From Rhodovulum euryhalinum (GTDB lineage Bacteria; Pseudomonadota; Alphaproteobacteria; Rhodobacterales; Rhodobacteraceae), in assembly GCF_004342445.1 (NCBI RefSeq), contig NZ_SLWW01000003.1:62001-126000 (forward strand): DNA of 64,000 nt. The letters are read 5' to 3'. The position numbers and the translations under genes were made by a program. Of this stretch, positions 49,044 to 57,559 are shown piece after piece. The notes beneath the pieces are model-generated. The model had not been told where the DNA came from and made no database searches. It worked only from the letters and a program-made list of their open reading frames with translations. Position 1 is the stretch's first letter, and each line of letters starts with the position of its first letter.

Positions 49044-49964
49044 ATGAACCCGTCTCTGACCCTTGGGCCGAACCTGTTTCACTGGCCGGCCGAACAGCGG
49101 ATCGACTTCTACAACCGGATCGCGGACGAAAGCCCGGTGGGCACCGTCTATCTGGGCGAGGTGATCTGTTCCAAGCGCACGCCCTTCTTCGACGACGTGC
49201 ACCTGCCCGCCGTGGCCGAACGGCTGGAGCGCGCGGGCAAGACGGTGGTCTATTCCTCGTTCTCCGAGGTGGTCATCAAGCGCGAGCGCAACATCCTGAT
49301 GGACTGGTCCCGGCAGGAGGGGCGCGATCTCGAGGTGAACAACACCGCCGCGCTGCTGCACCTGACGAACCGGCCGCACCGGATCGGCGGATTGCTGAAC
49401 GTCTATAACGAGGACACCATGGCCTATCTGGCGGGCCAGGGTGCGACCCATTTCAGCCTGTTGCCGGAACTGCCGCGCGCCGCCATCGCCAACCTGGGTG
49501 CGAAGGCGCGCGACCTGGGCGTCGGCGTCGAGGTTCAGGTGTTCGGCCGCGCCTCGCTGGCGCTGTCGGCGCGCTGCTATCACGCCCGGGCGCATGCCCG
49601 CACCAAGGACAACTGCCAGTTCGTCTGCGGCGAGGATGCGGACGGGATGACGCTGATGACTATGGACGACAAGCCGTTCCTGACGGTCAACGGCATCCAG
49701 ACGCTGAGCTATGGCTATCTCGACCTGATGGCCGATCTCGACGACATGCGGTCGATCGGGGTCACGCATTTCCGGGTCATGCCGCATACCTGCGACATGA
49801 TCGCGGTTACGCGGGCTTTCGACGACGTTCTGGCAGGGCGGATCGACGTCGCGGAGGGCGAGGCCAAGCTGCGCGAACTCGGGATCGAGGCGCCCTTCGT
49901 CAACGGCTTCTACCGTGGCCGGGCCGGGCACGACTGGGTGCCGCGCGCGGCCGAACTGGCCTGA
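49044..49964 (+). CDS. ubiV: UbiV, partner U32-family Fe-S protein
   Basis: A 306-residue U32-family protein (E. coli YhbV). The cluster Cys set is complete: C42 in VICSKR and C178, C191, C195 in RCYHARAHARTKDNCQFVCG, the C-x12-C-x3-C arrangement of UbiV. TVYLGEVICSKRTPFF and EVNNTAALLHL are also typical. GGAGG sits 9 nt before the ATG at 49044. Under the FNR box upstream of ubiT, the trio should be made when oxygen is low. It complements the O2-dependent UbiH-family enzyme at 30440-31645. Confidence 0.95.
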   Translation: MNPSLTLGPNLFHWPAEQRIDFYNRIADESPVGTVYLGEVICSKRTPFFDDVHLPAVAERLERAGKTVVYSSFSEVVIKRERNILMDWSRQEGRDLEVNNTAALLHLTNRPHRIGGLLNVYNEDTMAYLAGQGATHFSLLPELPRAAIANLGAKARDLGVGVEVQVFGRASLALSARCYHARAHARTKDNCQFVCGEDADGMTLMTMDDKPFLTVNGIQTLSYGYLDLMADLDDMRSIGVTHFRVMPHTCDMIAVTRAFDDVLAGRIDVAEGEAKLRELGIEAPFVNGFYRGRAGHDWVPRAAELA

Positions 49965-50036
49965 CGCACGGGCGGGCCCGCCGGCCCGCAATTCCCGCGG
50001 AAATTGTGCCAGGGGTCTCGAAGAGGCCCTTGGCGC

Positions 50037-50924
50037 CTATCTCAGATGCTCTGCAAGGAACGCCAGCGTGCGCTCCCACGCCAGTTCTGCCGCCGCCTCG
50101 TCGTAGCGCGGGGTGGAATCGTTGTGGAACCCATGGTTCACGCCCTCGTAGACATGCGCGGTATAGGTCTTGCCGTGTTCCTTCAGCGCCGCCTCATAGG
50201 CAGGCCAGCCCGCGTTGACCCGTTCGTCGAGCCCGGCATAGTGCAGCAGCAAGGGTGCCTCGATCCGCGGCACGTCCTCGGCCGCCGCCTGCCGTCCGTA
50301 GAACGGCACCGAGGCGTCGAGTTCCGGGTAGGCCACCGCCAGCGCGTTGCACACGCCGCCGCCGTAGCAAAAGCCGACGCAGCCCACCTTGCCGGTGGCG
50401 TCCGTGCGCGCCTTGAGGTGTTCGAAGGCCGCGAACCAGTCGTTCATCAGCTTCTCGGGATCGACCTGTTGCTGCAAAGCACGGCCCGCGTCGTCGTTGC
50501 CCGGATAACCGCCCACGCTCGACAGCCCGTCCGGGGCCAGCGCCATGTAGCCCGCCTTGGCCAGACGGCGCGCGACGTCCTCGATATAGGGGTTCAGGCC
50601 GCGGTTCTCATGCACCACCAGCACGGCGGGCAGCGGCCCCTCGGCGGCCGACGGGCGCACGAGATAGGCGCGCACGTCTCCGTGGCCGTTCGGCGAGGGA
50701 TAGGTGACATACCCGGCCCGGATCTCGGGGTCGTTGAACGAGACCTGCTCGGCCAGGGCGTAGTCGGGCTTCAGCATGTCCAGAAGGACGGCGGCTGTCA
50801 GCCCACCCACCGCAAACTTCGCCGCCCCGTCGAGGAAGTCGCGCTTGGAGATCCGGCCATGGGCGTAGAAGTCGTAGAGTTCCAGCAATTCGGGCGCGAA
50901 GTCCCTTGCGGTCAGTCGGGTCAT
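50037..50924 (-). CDS. Dienelactone hydrolase family protein
   Basis: A 295-residue alpha/beta hydrolase. [12 protein letters not shown] has the Cys nucleophile of dienelactone hydrolases, [14 protein letters not shown] the Asp and [11 protein letters not shown] the His, so the Cys-His-Asp triad is intact. An N-terminal helical part (residues 1-70) has an [27 protein letters not shown] segment resembling a Tat signal/anchor lacking the twin Arg. Such long YghX/DLH-like enzymes hydrolyse small lactones or esters of unknown identity. GGGAGG lies before the ATG at 50924. Convergent with ubiV. Confidence 0.9.
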   Translation of the reverse strand: MTRLTARDFAPELLELYDFYAHGRISKRDFLDGAAKFAVGGLTAAVLLDMLKPDYALAEQVSFNDPEIRAGYVTYPSPNGHGDVRAYLVRPSAAEGPLPAVLVVHENRGLNPYIEDVARRLAKAGYMALAPDGLSSVGGYPGNDDAGRALQQQVDPEKLMNDWFAAFEHLKARTDATGKVGCVGFCYGGGVCNALAVAYPELDASVPFYGRQAAAEDVPRIEAPLLLHYAGLDERVNAGWPAYEAALKEHGKTYTAHVYEGVNHGFHNDSTPRYDEAAAELAWERTLAFLAEHLR

Positions 50925-51215
50925 GGCATCCTCCCTTGAAACGCCGGCCCGGCCGCCTTTGCCGGGGGCTTGGCTATGACATAGCGTTCCCGCGGCAAAG
51001 GTCAGGCGGGCGCCCGTGCAGACCGCCTTCACCATCGCGACGCGGGGGCAGGGCGACGGCCTGCCGACGCTTTCATGCGCCATACCTCCGGTTCGCGGCT
51101 GATCCGGGAAGACGCCGATCCCGATGTCAAACGTGACCTTGAGGCCACCTGCCCCGGCCAGTGCCCGCCTGCCGCCGCCGTTGCCCATCGCACGCGGCCT
51201 TTACCCCCCTCCGGG

Positions 51216-51248
51216 TCCGACAAAAGTCCGATAGGTTTCCGATCGCCG
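51216..51248. repeat. Three tandem 11-nt units, CCGAY-type repeat
   Basis: Units TCCGACAAAAG, TCCGATAGGTT and TCCGATCGCCG follow one another at 11-nt spacing. They share most bases, in the same order, with units 2-4 at 1829-1861. The last unit ends 90 nt before lepA. This is a possible protein-binding array of unknown role. Confidence 0.6.
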
Positions 51249-51303
51249 CGGCCCAGCAAAACAAGGCCGTTAACCGCCGACTCGGCCGCCCCCGCGGATC
51301 CGC

Positions 51304-51332
51304 TTGACCGGCCCCTGAAACCGCCGCATATC
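51304..51332 (+). promoter_or_regulatory. Candidate lepA promoter giving a leaderless mRNA
   Basis: TTGACC (51304-51309), a 17-nt spacer, CATATC (51327-51332), then 6 nt to the lepA ATG. Transcription would begin at the start codon. No ribosome site precedes lepA, which agrees. Confidence 0.6.
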
Positions 51333-51338
51333 CCGCCC

Positions 51339-53141
51339 ATGACCGAGCTTTCCCAGATCCGCAACTTCTCCATCGTGGCCCATATCGACCACGGAAAATC
51401 CACCCTCGCCGACCGGCTGATCCAGCTGACCGGCACCGTCGCCGAGCGCGACATGAAGGAGCAGTTGCTCGACTCGATGGATATCGAGCGCGAGCGGGGC
51501 ATCACGATCAAGGCCAACACCGTCCGGATCGAATACCCCGCGAAGGACGGAAAGACCTATGTTCTCAATCTGATAGACACCCCCGGCCATGTCGACTTTG
51601 CCTACGAGGTGTCGCGGTCCATGCGCGCGGTCGAGGGATCCCTGCTGGTGGTCGACGCCACGCAAGGCGTCGAGGCGCAGACGCTGGCCAACGTCTACAC
51701 CGCGCTCGATGCCGACCACGAGATCGTGCCGGTGCTGAACAAGATCGACCTTCCGGCCGCCGAACCCGCCCGCGTGGCCGAGCAGATCGAGGACGTGATC
51801 GGCATCGACGCCTCCAACGCCATCCAGATCAGCGCCAAGACCGGCCTCGGCATCCCCGATGTGCTCGAGGCGATCGTCACCCGTTTGCCTCCCCCGCACG
51901 AGGGCGACGCGACGAAACCCCTCAAGGCCTTGCTGGTCGACAGCTATTACGACCCATATCTTGGGGTTGTCGTCCTCGTCCGCATCATCGACGGCGTCCT
52001 GCGCAAGGGCGACCGCATCCGCATGATGCGCACCGGCGGCACCTATGGCGTCGACCGCATCGGCGTCTTCCGCCCCGCCATGCAGGACATCGCGGAACTG
52101 GGCCCGGGCGAGATCGGGTTCCTCACCGCCTCGATCAAGCTGGTCCGCGACACCCGCGTCGGCGACACCATCACCACGGAAAGAAAGGGCATCGAAACGC
52201 CCCTTCCGGGGTTCAAGCCGTCGATTCCCGTGGTGTTCTGCGGCCTCTTCCCGGTCGACGCGAACGAGTTCGAGGATCTGCGCGAGGCGATCGAGAAACT
52301 GGCGCTGAACGACGCCAGTTTCACCTACGAGATGGAGACCTCGGCCGCGCTCGGCTTTGGATTCCGCTGTGGATTCCTCGGCTTGCTGCATCTCGAGGTG
52401 GTGCGCGACCGGCTGGAACGGGAATACGGCATCGACCTCATCACCACCGCGCCCAGCGTGATCTACCACGTCTACATGCGCGACGGCACGATGATGGAGC
52501 TGCACAACCCCGCCGACATGCCCGACCTGACGCTGGTCGACCATATCGAGGAACCGCGCATCCGCGCGACCATCCTGGTGCCCGACGATTTCCTGGGCGA
52601 CATCCTGAAACTCTGCCAGGACCGGCGCGGCGAACAGCTTGACCTGACCTATGCCGGTTCGCGCGCGATGGTGGTCTATGACCTGCCGCTGAACGAAGTG
52701 GTGTTCGATTTCTACGACCGCCTGAAATCGGTGACCAAGGGCTATGCGAGCTTCGATTACCAGATGGCGGGCTATCGCGAGGATTACCTGGTCAAGATGC
52801 AGATCCTGGTGAATGACGAACCCGTGGACGCATTGTCGACCATGGTTCACCGCGACCGGGCCGAGATGCGGGGCCGCGCGATGGTCGAGAAGCTCAAGGA
52901 ACTGATCCCGCGCCACATGTTCAAGATCCCCGTCCAGGCCGCCATCGGCGGCCGCGTCATCGCCCGCGAGACCATCGCGGCGCTGCGCAAGGACGTGACC
53001 GCGAAATGCTATGGCGGCGACGCGACGCGCAAGCGGAAGTTGCTGGACAAGCAGAAGGCGGGCAAGAAGAAGATGCGCCAGTTCGGAAAGGTGGAGATCC
53101 CGCAGCAGGCGTTCATCAATGCGTTGAAGATGGATGGGTAA
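51339..53141 (+). CDS. lepA: Elongation factor 4 (back-translocase LepA)
   Basis: A 600-residue translational GTPase. [21 protein letters not shown] is the P-loop, [15 protein letters not shown] switch [17 protein letters not shown] switch II (DTPGH), and [11 protein letters not shown] the NKxD motif. The LepA-specific C-terminal domain ends [21 protein letters not shown]. It binds stalled or mis-translocated ribosomes. The start has no ribosome site and a promoter of leaderless geometry lies before it. An AT-rich orphan gene starts 2 nt after its stop. Confidence 0.98.
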   Translation: MTELSQIRNFSIVAHIDHGKSTLADRLIQLTGTVAERDMKEQLLDSMDIERERGITIKANTVRIEYPAKDGKTYVLNLIDTPGHVDFAYEVSRSMRAVEGSLLVVDATQGVEAQTLANVYTALDADHEIVPVLNKIDLPAAEPARVAEQIEDVIGIDASNAIQISAKTGLGIPDVLEAIVTRLPPPHEGDATKPLKALLVDSYYDPYLGVVVLVRIIDGVLRKGDRIRMMRTGGTYGVDRIGVFRPAMQDIAELGPGEIGFLTASIKLVRDTRVGDTITTERKGIETPLPGFKPSIPVVFCGLFPVDANEFEDLREAIEKLALNDASFTYEMETSAALGFGFRCGFLGLLHLEVVRDRLEREYGIDLITTAPSVIYHVYMRDGTMMELHNPADMPDLTLVDHIEEPRIRATILVPDDFLGDILKLCQDRRGEQLDLTYAGSRAMVVYDLPLNEVVFDFYDRLKSVTKGYASFDYQMAGYREDYLVKMQILVNDEPVDALSTMVHRDRAEMRGRAMVEKLKELIPRHMFKIPVQAAIGGRVIARETIAALRKDVTAKCYGGDATRKRKLLDKQKAGKKKMRQFGKVEIPQQAFINALKMDG

Positions 53142-53143
53142 GG

Positions 53144-54574
53144 ATGCCGGTGATCGAGTTCGAAACGTTCAATCACTTCGCCGTTCCGGTTAGTTTGTTT
53201 TTAGGCATTGGGATTCTTCTGGACAAGGTTGTGGGCTCACCACAAGTCGAGCTTGAGCGCAGGCGTATTCCGGAACTCTTTCCTGTACTCGAGGCAGTCT
53301 ATAATATTGTGTTCCGGCGTTTATTTGGCGCGAATTTTTTTTCCGCCGAATATCTATTTCGCAGTTTCATTTTTTCAATTATTGCGTTCACGGCCATTTC
53401 CCTCTTTCTGATCGGCAGGTATGTTGACGACCCGAAAGAATTGTTCTCTTGGTTTCAGTCTTTCTTATTCATTTATTGTGCGATTGCCAACTTTTTATTT
53501 GATTCTGTTCTTATAAAGATGCTTGGTTTTTTCTTGGGTTGGGCGATTGAGCAAAAGGATCGACTCAGGTTCGTCCTTGTAAGCTTTTTGGGTTTGTTTG
53601 GGACGGTACAGCTTTTTGCAATTGCTGCACCTCTGCTCTTGTTGCCACTGATTATCTCCCTCAACGCTGTTTATAATTTTTCCATTTCCGGAGAATCTTT
53701 CGTCAAGGTCTATGAAATAGATAAGTATACAGACGATGGTCTGTCTAGATTCGAGATTTCAGTCAAGTCGAATGTCGAGCGGAGCCGTATAGGAGGGAGT
53801 TCAAGCTTTATCTATTTTGAGACTGAAGATGATTTGGTTTTCTTCGACGCCATTTCGCCTATTGACCACTATATTAACGATAGGACGCCTGTCAAGATTT
53901 CACTCTTTACAGATCGCTCGGCGGCAGAAGTGGTTCTACTTACGGAAAGTGGAGGCGGTCCGATCGCAGACTCCGAGTGGATGAAGATGCGTGAACTTGT
54001 TTCCGAGGAAATTGGCCAGGTGGATGAGGGTTCGTTTATTATTAGAGTGGATGGAGAACTGCGTCCATTGAGTGTGTTTCGAGTTCATGATATTCTTTTG
54101 GGCGCGATTCGGCAAACATCTTATGTAACTTCTAACATTACTCGATTATTTTATCCGCATTTTGGATTTCGGGTGGTGGGAGATTTCTTTGCCTTGCCGG
54201 GCTACAATCCCTACCTTTATGACAGAATCTGTTACGACGGTCATTATATTGTGGAGACAAAAAATTTAGGCGATCGTATTTGTAGGACGACAGCAGTTCA
54301 GGCGTTGGGTCGAAGCAATAACGTCTATAGTGAGCAATACCCATTCTCGCGGATTTCATCAGGAGTAATTCCTTTGTCGGTTATGCTTTTGACGTCGCTT
54401 CTCTTGGCATCGTTGTTGCTTATTGCAACGGCTACTAGGGCGTTTGCTAAAGTTTTGTTTGTGTTTTTAAAGAATTTTTCTCTTGTGGCGCTGAAGTACT
54501 TTTCCAGAGCTCCGTTTTCCATTTCCGGTTGTTTGCTTGGGTGTTTTTTTGGATTGAGTTTCGTCATTCGCTAG
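53144..54574 (+). CDS. AT-rich orphan membrane protein (476 aa), no recognised family
   Basis: It starts 2 nt after lepA. The layout is four N-terminal membrane helices (about residues 11-29, 70-91, 101-127, 142-173), a large soluble domain (about 175-405), and two C-terminal helices (about 408-430 and 436-475). The soluble part has many beta-type stretches (VKVYEIDKYTDDGLSRFEISVKS; SSFIYFETEDDLVFFDAI; GSFIIRVDGELRPLSVF) and three Cys (RICYDG, DRICRT, SGCLLGCF nearby). Codon use is visibly AT-rich, with long T runs, unlike all neighbours except the GIY-YIG gene, so it was probably acquired. A TAGGGTGGGT element follows 14 nt after the stop. The function cannot be named. Confidence 0.72.
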   Translation: MPVIEFETFNHFAVPVSLFLGIGILLDKVVGSPQVELERRRIPELFPVLEAVYNIVFRRLFGANFFSAEYLFRSFIFSIIAFTAISLFLIGRYVDDPKELFSWFQSFLFIYCAIANFLFDSVLIKMLGFFLGWAIEQKDRLRFVLVSFLGLFGTVQLFAIAAPLLLLPLIISLNAVYNFSISGESFVKVYEIDKYTDDGLSRFEISVKSNVERSRIGGSSSFIYFETEDDLVFFDAISPIDHYINDRTPVKISLFTDRSAAEVVLLTESGGGPIADSEWMKMRELVSEEIGQVDEGSFIIRVDGELRPLSVFRVHDILLGAIRQTSYVTSNITRLFYPHFGFRVVGDFFALPGYNPYLYDRICYDGHYIVETKNLGDRICRTTAVQALGRSNNVYSEQYPFSRISSGVIPLSVMLLTSLLLASLLLIATATRAFAKVLFVFLKNFSLVALKYFSRAPFSISGCLLGCFFGLSFVIR

Positions 54575-54588
54575 TCGACCACAGCAAT

Positions 54589-54658
54589 CGTAGGGTGGGT
54601 GCCAACCCACCACCTTGCCACCTCCGGACCGCCCATGGTGGGTTGCACCCACCCTGCG
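54589..54658. repeat. 70-bp inverted-repeat element, TAGGGTGGGT family
   Basis: Left arm CGTAGGGTGGGTGCCAACCC (54589-54608, continuing ACCA) and right arm at 54636-54658, complement CGCAGGGTGGGTGCAACCCA. The arms differ at about two positions over 23-24 bp, and 23 nt of unpaired sequence lie between. It has the same arms as the 102-bp element at 46703-46804. No coding sequence is inside. Confidence 0.85.
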
Positions 54659-54743
54659 GGCCTCACGCCCTCGTTATCCCGCCCGACTGATCCGCGGCAT
54701 CCTGCCGCACGTATCCCCCGCTTAACACCCAAGGGAGGGATCC

Positions 54744-54998
54744 ATGGACCGTCTGAGCATCATGCTGACCCCCGTCACCGGGGCCGTGATCACCGGGTTT
54801 ATCGTCATCGTGCTGTTTTCGCTGGGCTTCTACAGCTGGGTCGCGGTCGCCATCGGCGCGGCCATCGGCTGCATCGGCGCCTGGCCCGCCGCCTATCTCG
54901 TCTCGCGCCGGATCAAGGACGAAGACCCGTTCTGGACACGCCGCGACCCCAAGGTGCAGCGCCGCATCGCCCCCCATGCCGGCCTGCCCGAGGTCTGA
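54744..54998 (+). CDS. Small two-helix membrane protein (84 aa)
   Basis: Two helices (about residues 9-31 and 33-52: TGAVITGFIVIVLFSLGFY and VAVAIGAAIGCIGAWPAAYLVS) and a charged cytoplasmic tail (RRIKDEDPFWTRRDPKVQRR). The second helix resembles that of the 58-residue protein at 55981-56157 (IGFVVAMPVSWQVARAI), so the two may be distant relatives. GGGAGGG precedes the start. Function is unknown. Confidence 0.75.
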   Translation: MDRLSIMLTPVTGAVITGFIVIVLFSLGFYSWVAVAIGAAIGCIGAWPAAYLVSRRIKDEDPFWTRRDPKVQRRIAPHAGLPEV

Positions 54999-55001
54999 GC
55001 G

Positions 55002-55280
55002 CTACCCCTCCGACCCCCGGACCGACTCCGGGTGGTCGGAGACGAAGCGGTGCAGCACGGCGTAGAGCGCCCGCGCATGGGGCAGGTCGTCGGCGTGAAG
55101 CGCCTCGCGGATGTCCTCGCAGATCATCGCCTGCACCTTCTGCGCCCCGTGATGGGCATGCATCAGGTAATCCGCCAGCAGCGTGGCATCCGCCTCGGGG
55201 ATATGCTCGTGCTCGGCAATGGCGGCGATTTCGGCGCGCGTCAGGTCGGTCATGTCCTCGATATCGTCCAGCGTGATCAT
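55002..55280 (-). CDS. Small acidic helical protein (92 aa), unknown function
   Basis: MITLDDIEDMTDLTRAEIAAIAEHEHIPEADATLLADYLMHAHHGAQKV and onward: all helical, rich in Asp/Glu and His, no signal or membrane helix. Several His in two groups (EHEHIPEA, MHAHHGAQ) could bind metal; this is inference. The start at 55280 has GGGGGG upstream. Divergent from the DsrE-like gene, with an FNR-type box between them. Confidence 0.75.
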   Translation of the reverse strand: MITLDDIEDMTDLTRAEIAAIAEHEHIPEADATLLADYLMHAHHGAQKVQAMICEDIREALHADDLPHARALYAVLHRFVSDHPESVRGSEG

Positions 55281-55336
55281 CGGTTTCCCCCCTCGCGGCT
55301 GACGGGCCATCCTAGCACGCGCGCGGCCCCGCCCGC

Positions 55337-55350
55337 TTGACCCGCGTCAA
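55337..55350. promoter_or_regulatory. FNR/FnrL-type box between divergent genes
   Basis: TTGACCCGCGTCAA is a perfect TTGAC-N4-GTCAA dyad, the same half-sites as the box before ubiT. It is 57 bp from the start of the acidic helical protein and 115 bp from the DsrE-like gene. At -41.5 it would start the latter at about 55385, leaving an 80-nt leader. No good -10 was seen there. Confidence 0.65.
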
Positions 55351-55464
55351 CCCGGCCGCGAAAGGCCCGGGGAATGTGCACAAGTCACAAAGCCCGCCGG
55401 GCACATGCGTTATGGCTGTCCCATCGAAACCGATCGAACGCGATCGAACAGAGGGGAGATCCAG

Positions 55465-55899
55465 ATGATCCGGACATTCAAGGCCACCGCGCTGGTGCTG
55501 GCGCTGACCGCCACCGCCGCTGCGGCCGATGACGTGAGCAGGCTGGTCGCCGTGGTGACCGACGCCAATCCGCAGACCCAGCTGATGAGCATGGTGCTGA
55601 CCAACCAGGCGATCGACCGCGGCGTGCCGACCCGCATCCTGCTGTGCGGTCCCGCTGCCGACATCGCGCTGAAGGACGCCCCCGAGACCGCCACCGCGCC
55701 GCAGCCGCCCCGCGGCGCCAGCCCGCAGGCACTGTTGCAGGCGGCGATGAAGAAGGGCGCCCGCGCCGAGGTCTGTGCGATCTACCTGCCGGGCAAGGGT
55801 CTGGCGGCGGACGCGCTGATCGAGGGCGTGGGTGTGGCCGAGCCGCCCGCCATGGCCAAGGCGATGGCCGACCGGCGCGCGCGCATCTGGTCATTCTGA
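55465..55899 (+). CDS. Exported DsrE-like protein
   Basis: A 144-residue protein with a signal peptide (MIRTFKATALVLALTATAAAAD) and a DsrE/DsrF-like Rossmann-type domain: RLVAVVTDANPQTQLMSMVLTNQAIDRGVPTRILLCGPAADIAL, then ASPQALLQAAMKKGARAEVCAIYLPGKG. Two Cys (C61, C104) sit where DsrE-like proteins often carry functional sulfur-relay Cys. A periplasmic member of a mainly cytoplasmic family is noteworthy. GGGGAG precedes the ATG at 55465. An FNR box and the direct repeat GATCGAAC...GATCGAAC (about 55432-55450) lie upstream. Confidence 0.8.
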   Translation: MIRTFKATALVLALTATAAAADDVSRLVAVVTDANPQTQLMSMVLTNQAIDRGVPTRILLCGPAADIALKDAPETATAPQPPRGASPQALLQAAMKKGARAEVCAIYLPGKGLAADALIEGVGVAEPPAMAKAMADRRARIWSF

Positions 55900-55980
55900 C
55901 GCAGCTTGCGCTGGATCAAGGTGGGTCCGGGGCAGGGGGGCTTTGCTGGGATTGGTCGAATTCCAGTCCGGGAGGCCCGC

Positions 55981-56157
55981 ATGCTTCGGCTCGCCGCAGT
56001 CCTGTTCACGCTGATTTCCGCTACGATGATGGGGATCGGGGTCGTGGCCGTGCTTGTCGCCGGGTACGATACGCTGATCCCGATCGCCGCCGCTGCCATC
56101 ATCGGTTTCGTTGTCGCGATGCCGGTGTCGTGGCAAGTGGCGCGCGCCATCTACTGA
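55981..56157 (+). CDS. 58-residue two-helix membrane protein
   Basis: MLRLAAVLFTLISATMMGIGVVAVLVAG, then a second helix TLIPIAAAAIIGFVVAMPVSWQVARAIY. GGAGG sits 5 nt before the ATG at 55981. Conserved small proteins like this occur widely in Rhodobacterales, often misnamed CTP synthetase; nothing here supports that name. It lies 81 nt after the DsrE-like gene and 55 nt before cytochrome b561. Confidence 0.75.
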   Translation: MLRLAAVLFTLISATMMGIGVVAVLVAGYDTLIPIAAAAIIGFVVAMPVSWQVARAIY

Positions 56158-56212
56158 CCGCCGGGCCTCTCTGGCGGCCGAGTCACGGGATTTGACCTTC
56201 GGAGGGCAAGGG

Positions 56213-56701
56213 ATGTCTGTTTCAGGGTATTCGCGCATGCAGATCCGCCTGCACTGGGCGGTGGTGGGTCTGGTCGCGGTCCAGTTCCTGTTCCACGACG
56301 GAATGGTGCACGCGTTCCGCGAACTGATCGACACGCAGGTCCAGAACTTCAGCGCCGGGGTGATCGTGCATATCGCGGCGGGGCTTGTGATCCTCGTGCT
56401 GACCTTCTGGCGGATCGGCCTGAAGATGCTGCATGGCGGGCCCGTGCCCGACGCGTCGCATTCGCCGGCGCAGGTGATGGTGGCGCGTGTCACCTACGGG
56501 CTGTTCTACCTGCTGCTGGTTCTGTTGCCGGTCTCGGGGATGGTCGCCTGGTCGCAGGGCTCTGGGCTGGCGGGCAATGTCCACGGGGCGCTGCGGGTGG
56601 TCCTGTTCCTGCTGATCGTCGTGCACGTGGCTGCCGCGCTGATGGGCCAGTTCGTCCGGAAGGACGGCACCATGACCCGGATGGTCAAGCCCATCGACTA
56701 G
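56213..56701 (+). CDS. Cytochrome b561
   Basis: A 162-residue di-haem cytochrome b of the CybB type with four helices. His14, His53, His124 and His138 are at the expected haem-ligand positions (QIRLHWAV, VIVHIAAG, GNVHGALR, IVVHVAAA). It passes electrons between ubiquinol and a periplasmic acceptor, or scavenges superoxide in the E. coli homologue. GGAGGG precedes the ATG at 56213. Its stop TAG shares the palindrome CTAG with the stop of the convergent hydrolase gene. Confidence 0.93.
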   Translation: MSVSGYSRMQIRLHWAVVGLVAVQFLFHDGMVHAFRELIDTQVQNFSAGVIVHIAAGLVILVLTFWRIGLKMLHGGPVPDASHSPAQVMVARVTYGLFYLLLVLLPVSGMVAWSQGSGLAGNVHGALRVVLFLLIVVHVAAALMGQFVRKDGTMTRMVKPID

Positions 56702-57462
56702 GCCAGGAAGGCCCGTACCGCGGCTTCGAAGTCCCGCGGCTTCTCGGCGTGGAGCCAGTGGCCCGCGCCGGGGATTTTCGCGAACCGTGCACCGGGAAAC
56801 AGCGCCTTGATCCGGTCGCGGTGCTCGGGGCGGACATAATCCGACGCCGCGCCCGACAGGAACAGGGTGGGACCGGCAAACTGTCCCGCGATGTCGTCGG
56901 GCCAGCCCACGATATGCGCCATCTCGGTTTCGAGACTGTCGAGGTTGAGACGCCAGACCGGCGGACTGGACTTGAGATCCAGCGATTGCAGAAGGAAGGC
57001 GCGGACGGACGCGTCGCCGATCTGCGCGGCCAGCGCCGCGTCGGCCTCGCCCCGGCGCGTCACATGGGCAAGGTCCAGTGCCCGCATGGCGGCGATCAGG
57101 TGGGCCTGGCTGTGGCCATAGGCGACCGGGGCAATGTCGGCGACGACAAGGCGGTTCACCGCCTCGGGGCGGGTCAGAGCCAGCACCATCGCCGCCTTCC
57201 CGCCCATCGAATGGCCCAGAACATCCGCCCGTCCGCCATGGGCGGCGATCACCTCGGCGAGGTCGTCGGCGAGATCAGGATAGCGGTGGCGGGCGGCCCA
57301 GGGGCTGGCGCCGTGGTTGCGCATGTCGACTGCGATCACCTGACGGCTGTCCGACAGCCGCTTTGCGATCACCCCCCAGTTCCGCGCCGAGCCGAACAGG
57401 CCATGCGCGATCAGCAGAGGCGGCGCGTCGGTGGGTGTGCCGTGGATCTGGGTCGCTAGCAT
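56698..57462 (-). CDS. Alpha/beta hydrolase (YbfF-like esterase)
   Basis: A 254-residue hydrolase: [22 protein letters not shown] (oxyanion region), [29 protein letters not shown] (Ser nucleophile in GHSMGG), a candidate Asp in [12 protein letters not shown] and the His in [13 protein letters not shown]. This matches the YbfF/ABHD11 acyl-esterase group. Physiological substrate unknown. The start at 57462 is used because it gives the family-typical opening. It overlaps the end of cytochrome b561 by 4 nt and lies downstream of glyA on the same strand. Confidence 0.9.
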   Translation of the reverse strand: MLATQIHGTPTDAPPLLIAHGLFGSARNWGVIAKRLSDSRQVIAVDMRNHGASPWAARHRYPDLADDLAEVIAAHGGRADVLGHSMGGKAAMVLALTRPEAVNRLVVADIAPVAYGHSQAHLIAAMRALDLAHVTRRGEADAALAAQIGDASVRAFLLQSLDLKSSPPVWRLNLDSLETEMAHIVGWPDDIAGQFAGPTLFLSGAASDYVRPEHRDRIKALFPGARFAKIPGAGHWLHAEKPRDFEAAVRAFLA

Positions 57463-57515
57463 ACCGGTTCGGGGCGGGGCCTGCGGCCCCGTTCCTTGGG
57501 TCGTTGGGCCAGGAA

Positions 57516-57537
57516 GAAGGGGGGCCGAGCCCCCTTC
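57516..57537. terminator. GC hairpin after glyA
   Basis: GAAGGGGG pairs with CCCCCTTC around a 6-nt loop, 22 nt past the glyA stop. It resembles the 3103-3123 hairpin in being a run of G and C with no T tract. It could end the glyA transcript or be a scattered repeat. Confidence 0.5.
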
Positions 57538-57559
57538 GGCGCGCGGACCGTGCCCTGGA

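Larger units (their letters stand above)
50925..51338. other. 414-bp intergenic region upstream of lepA
   Basis: No convincing gene on either strand. It contains the three-unit 11-nt repeat at 51216-51248 and a sigma70-type promoter at 51304-51332. The left part (50925-51200) has the dienelactone-hydrolase gene's ribosome site at its edge and nothing else I can recognise. Confidence 0.7.

Noticed and set aside
49971-50005. GGCGGGCCCGCC and AATTCCCGCGGAAATT after ubiV as terminators
   Set aside because: Short self-complementary strings without loop and T-run; may be a weak transcript end but not supportable.
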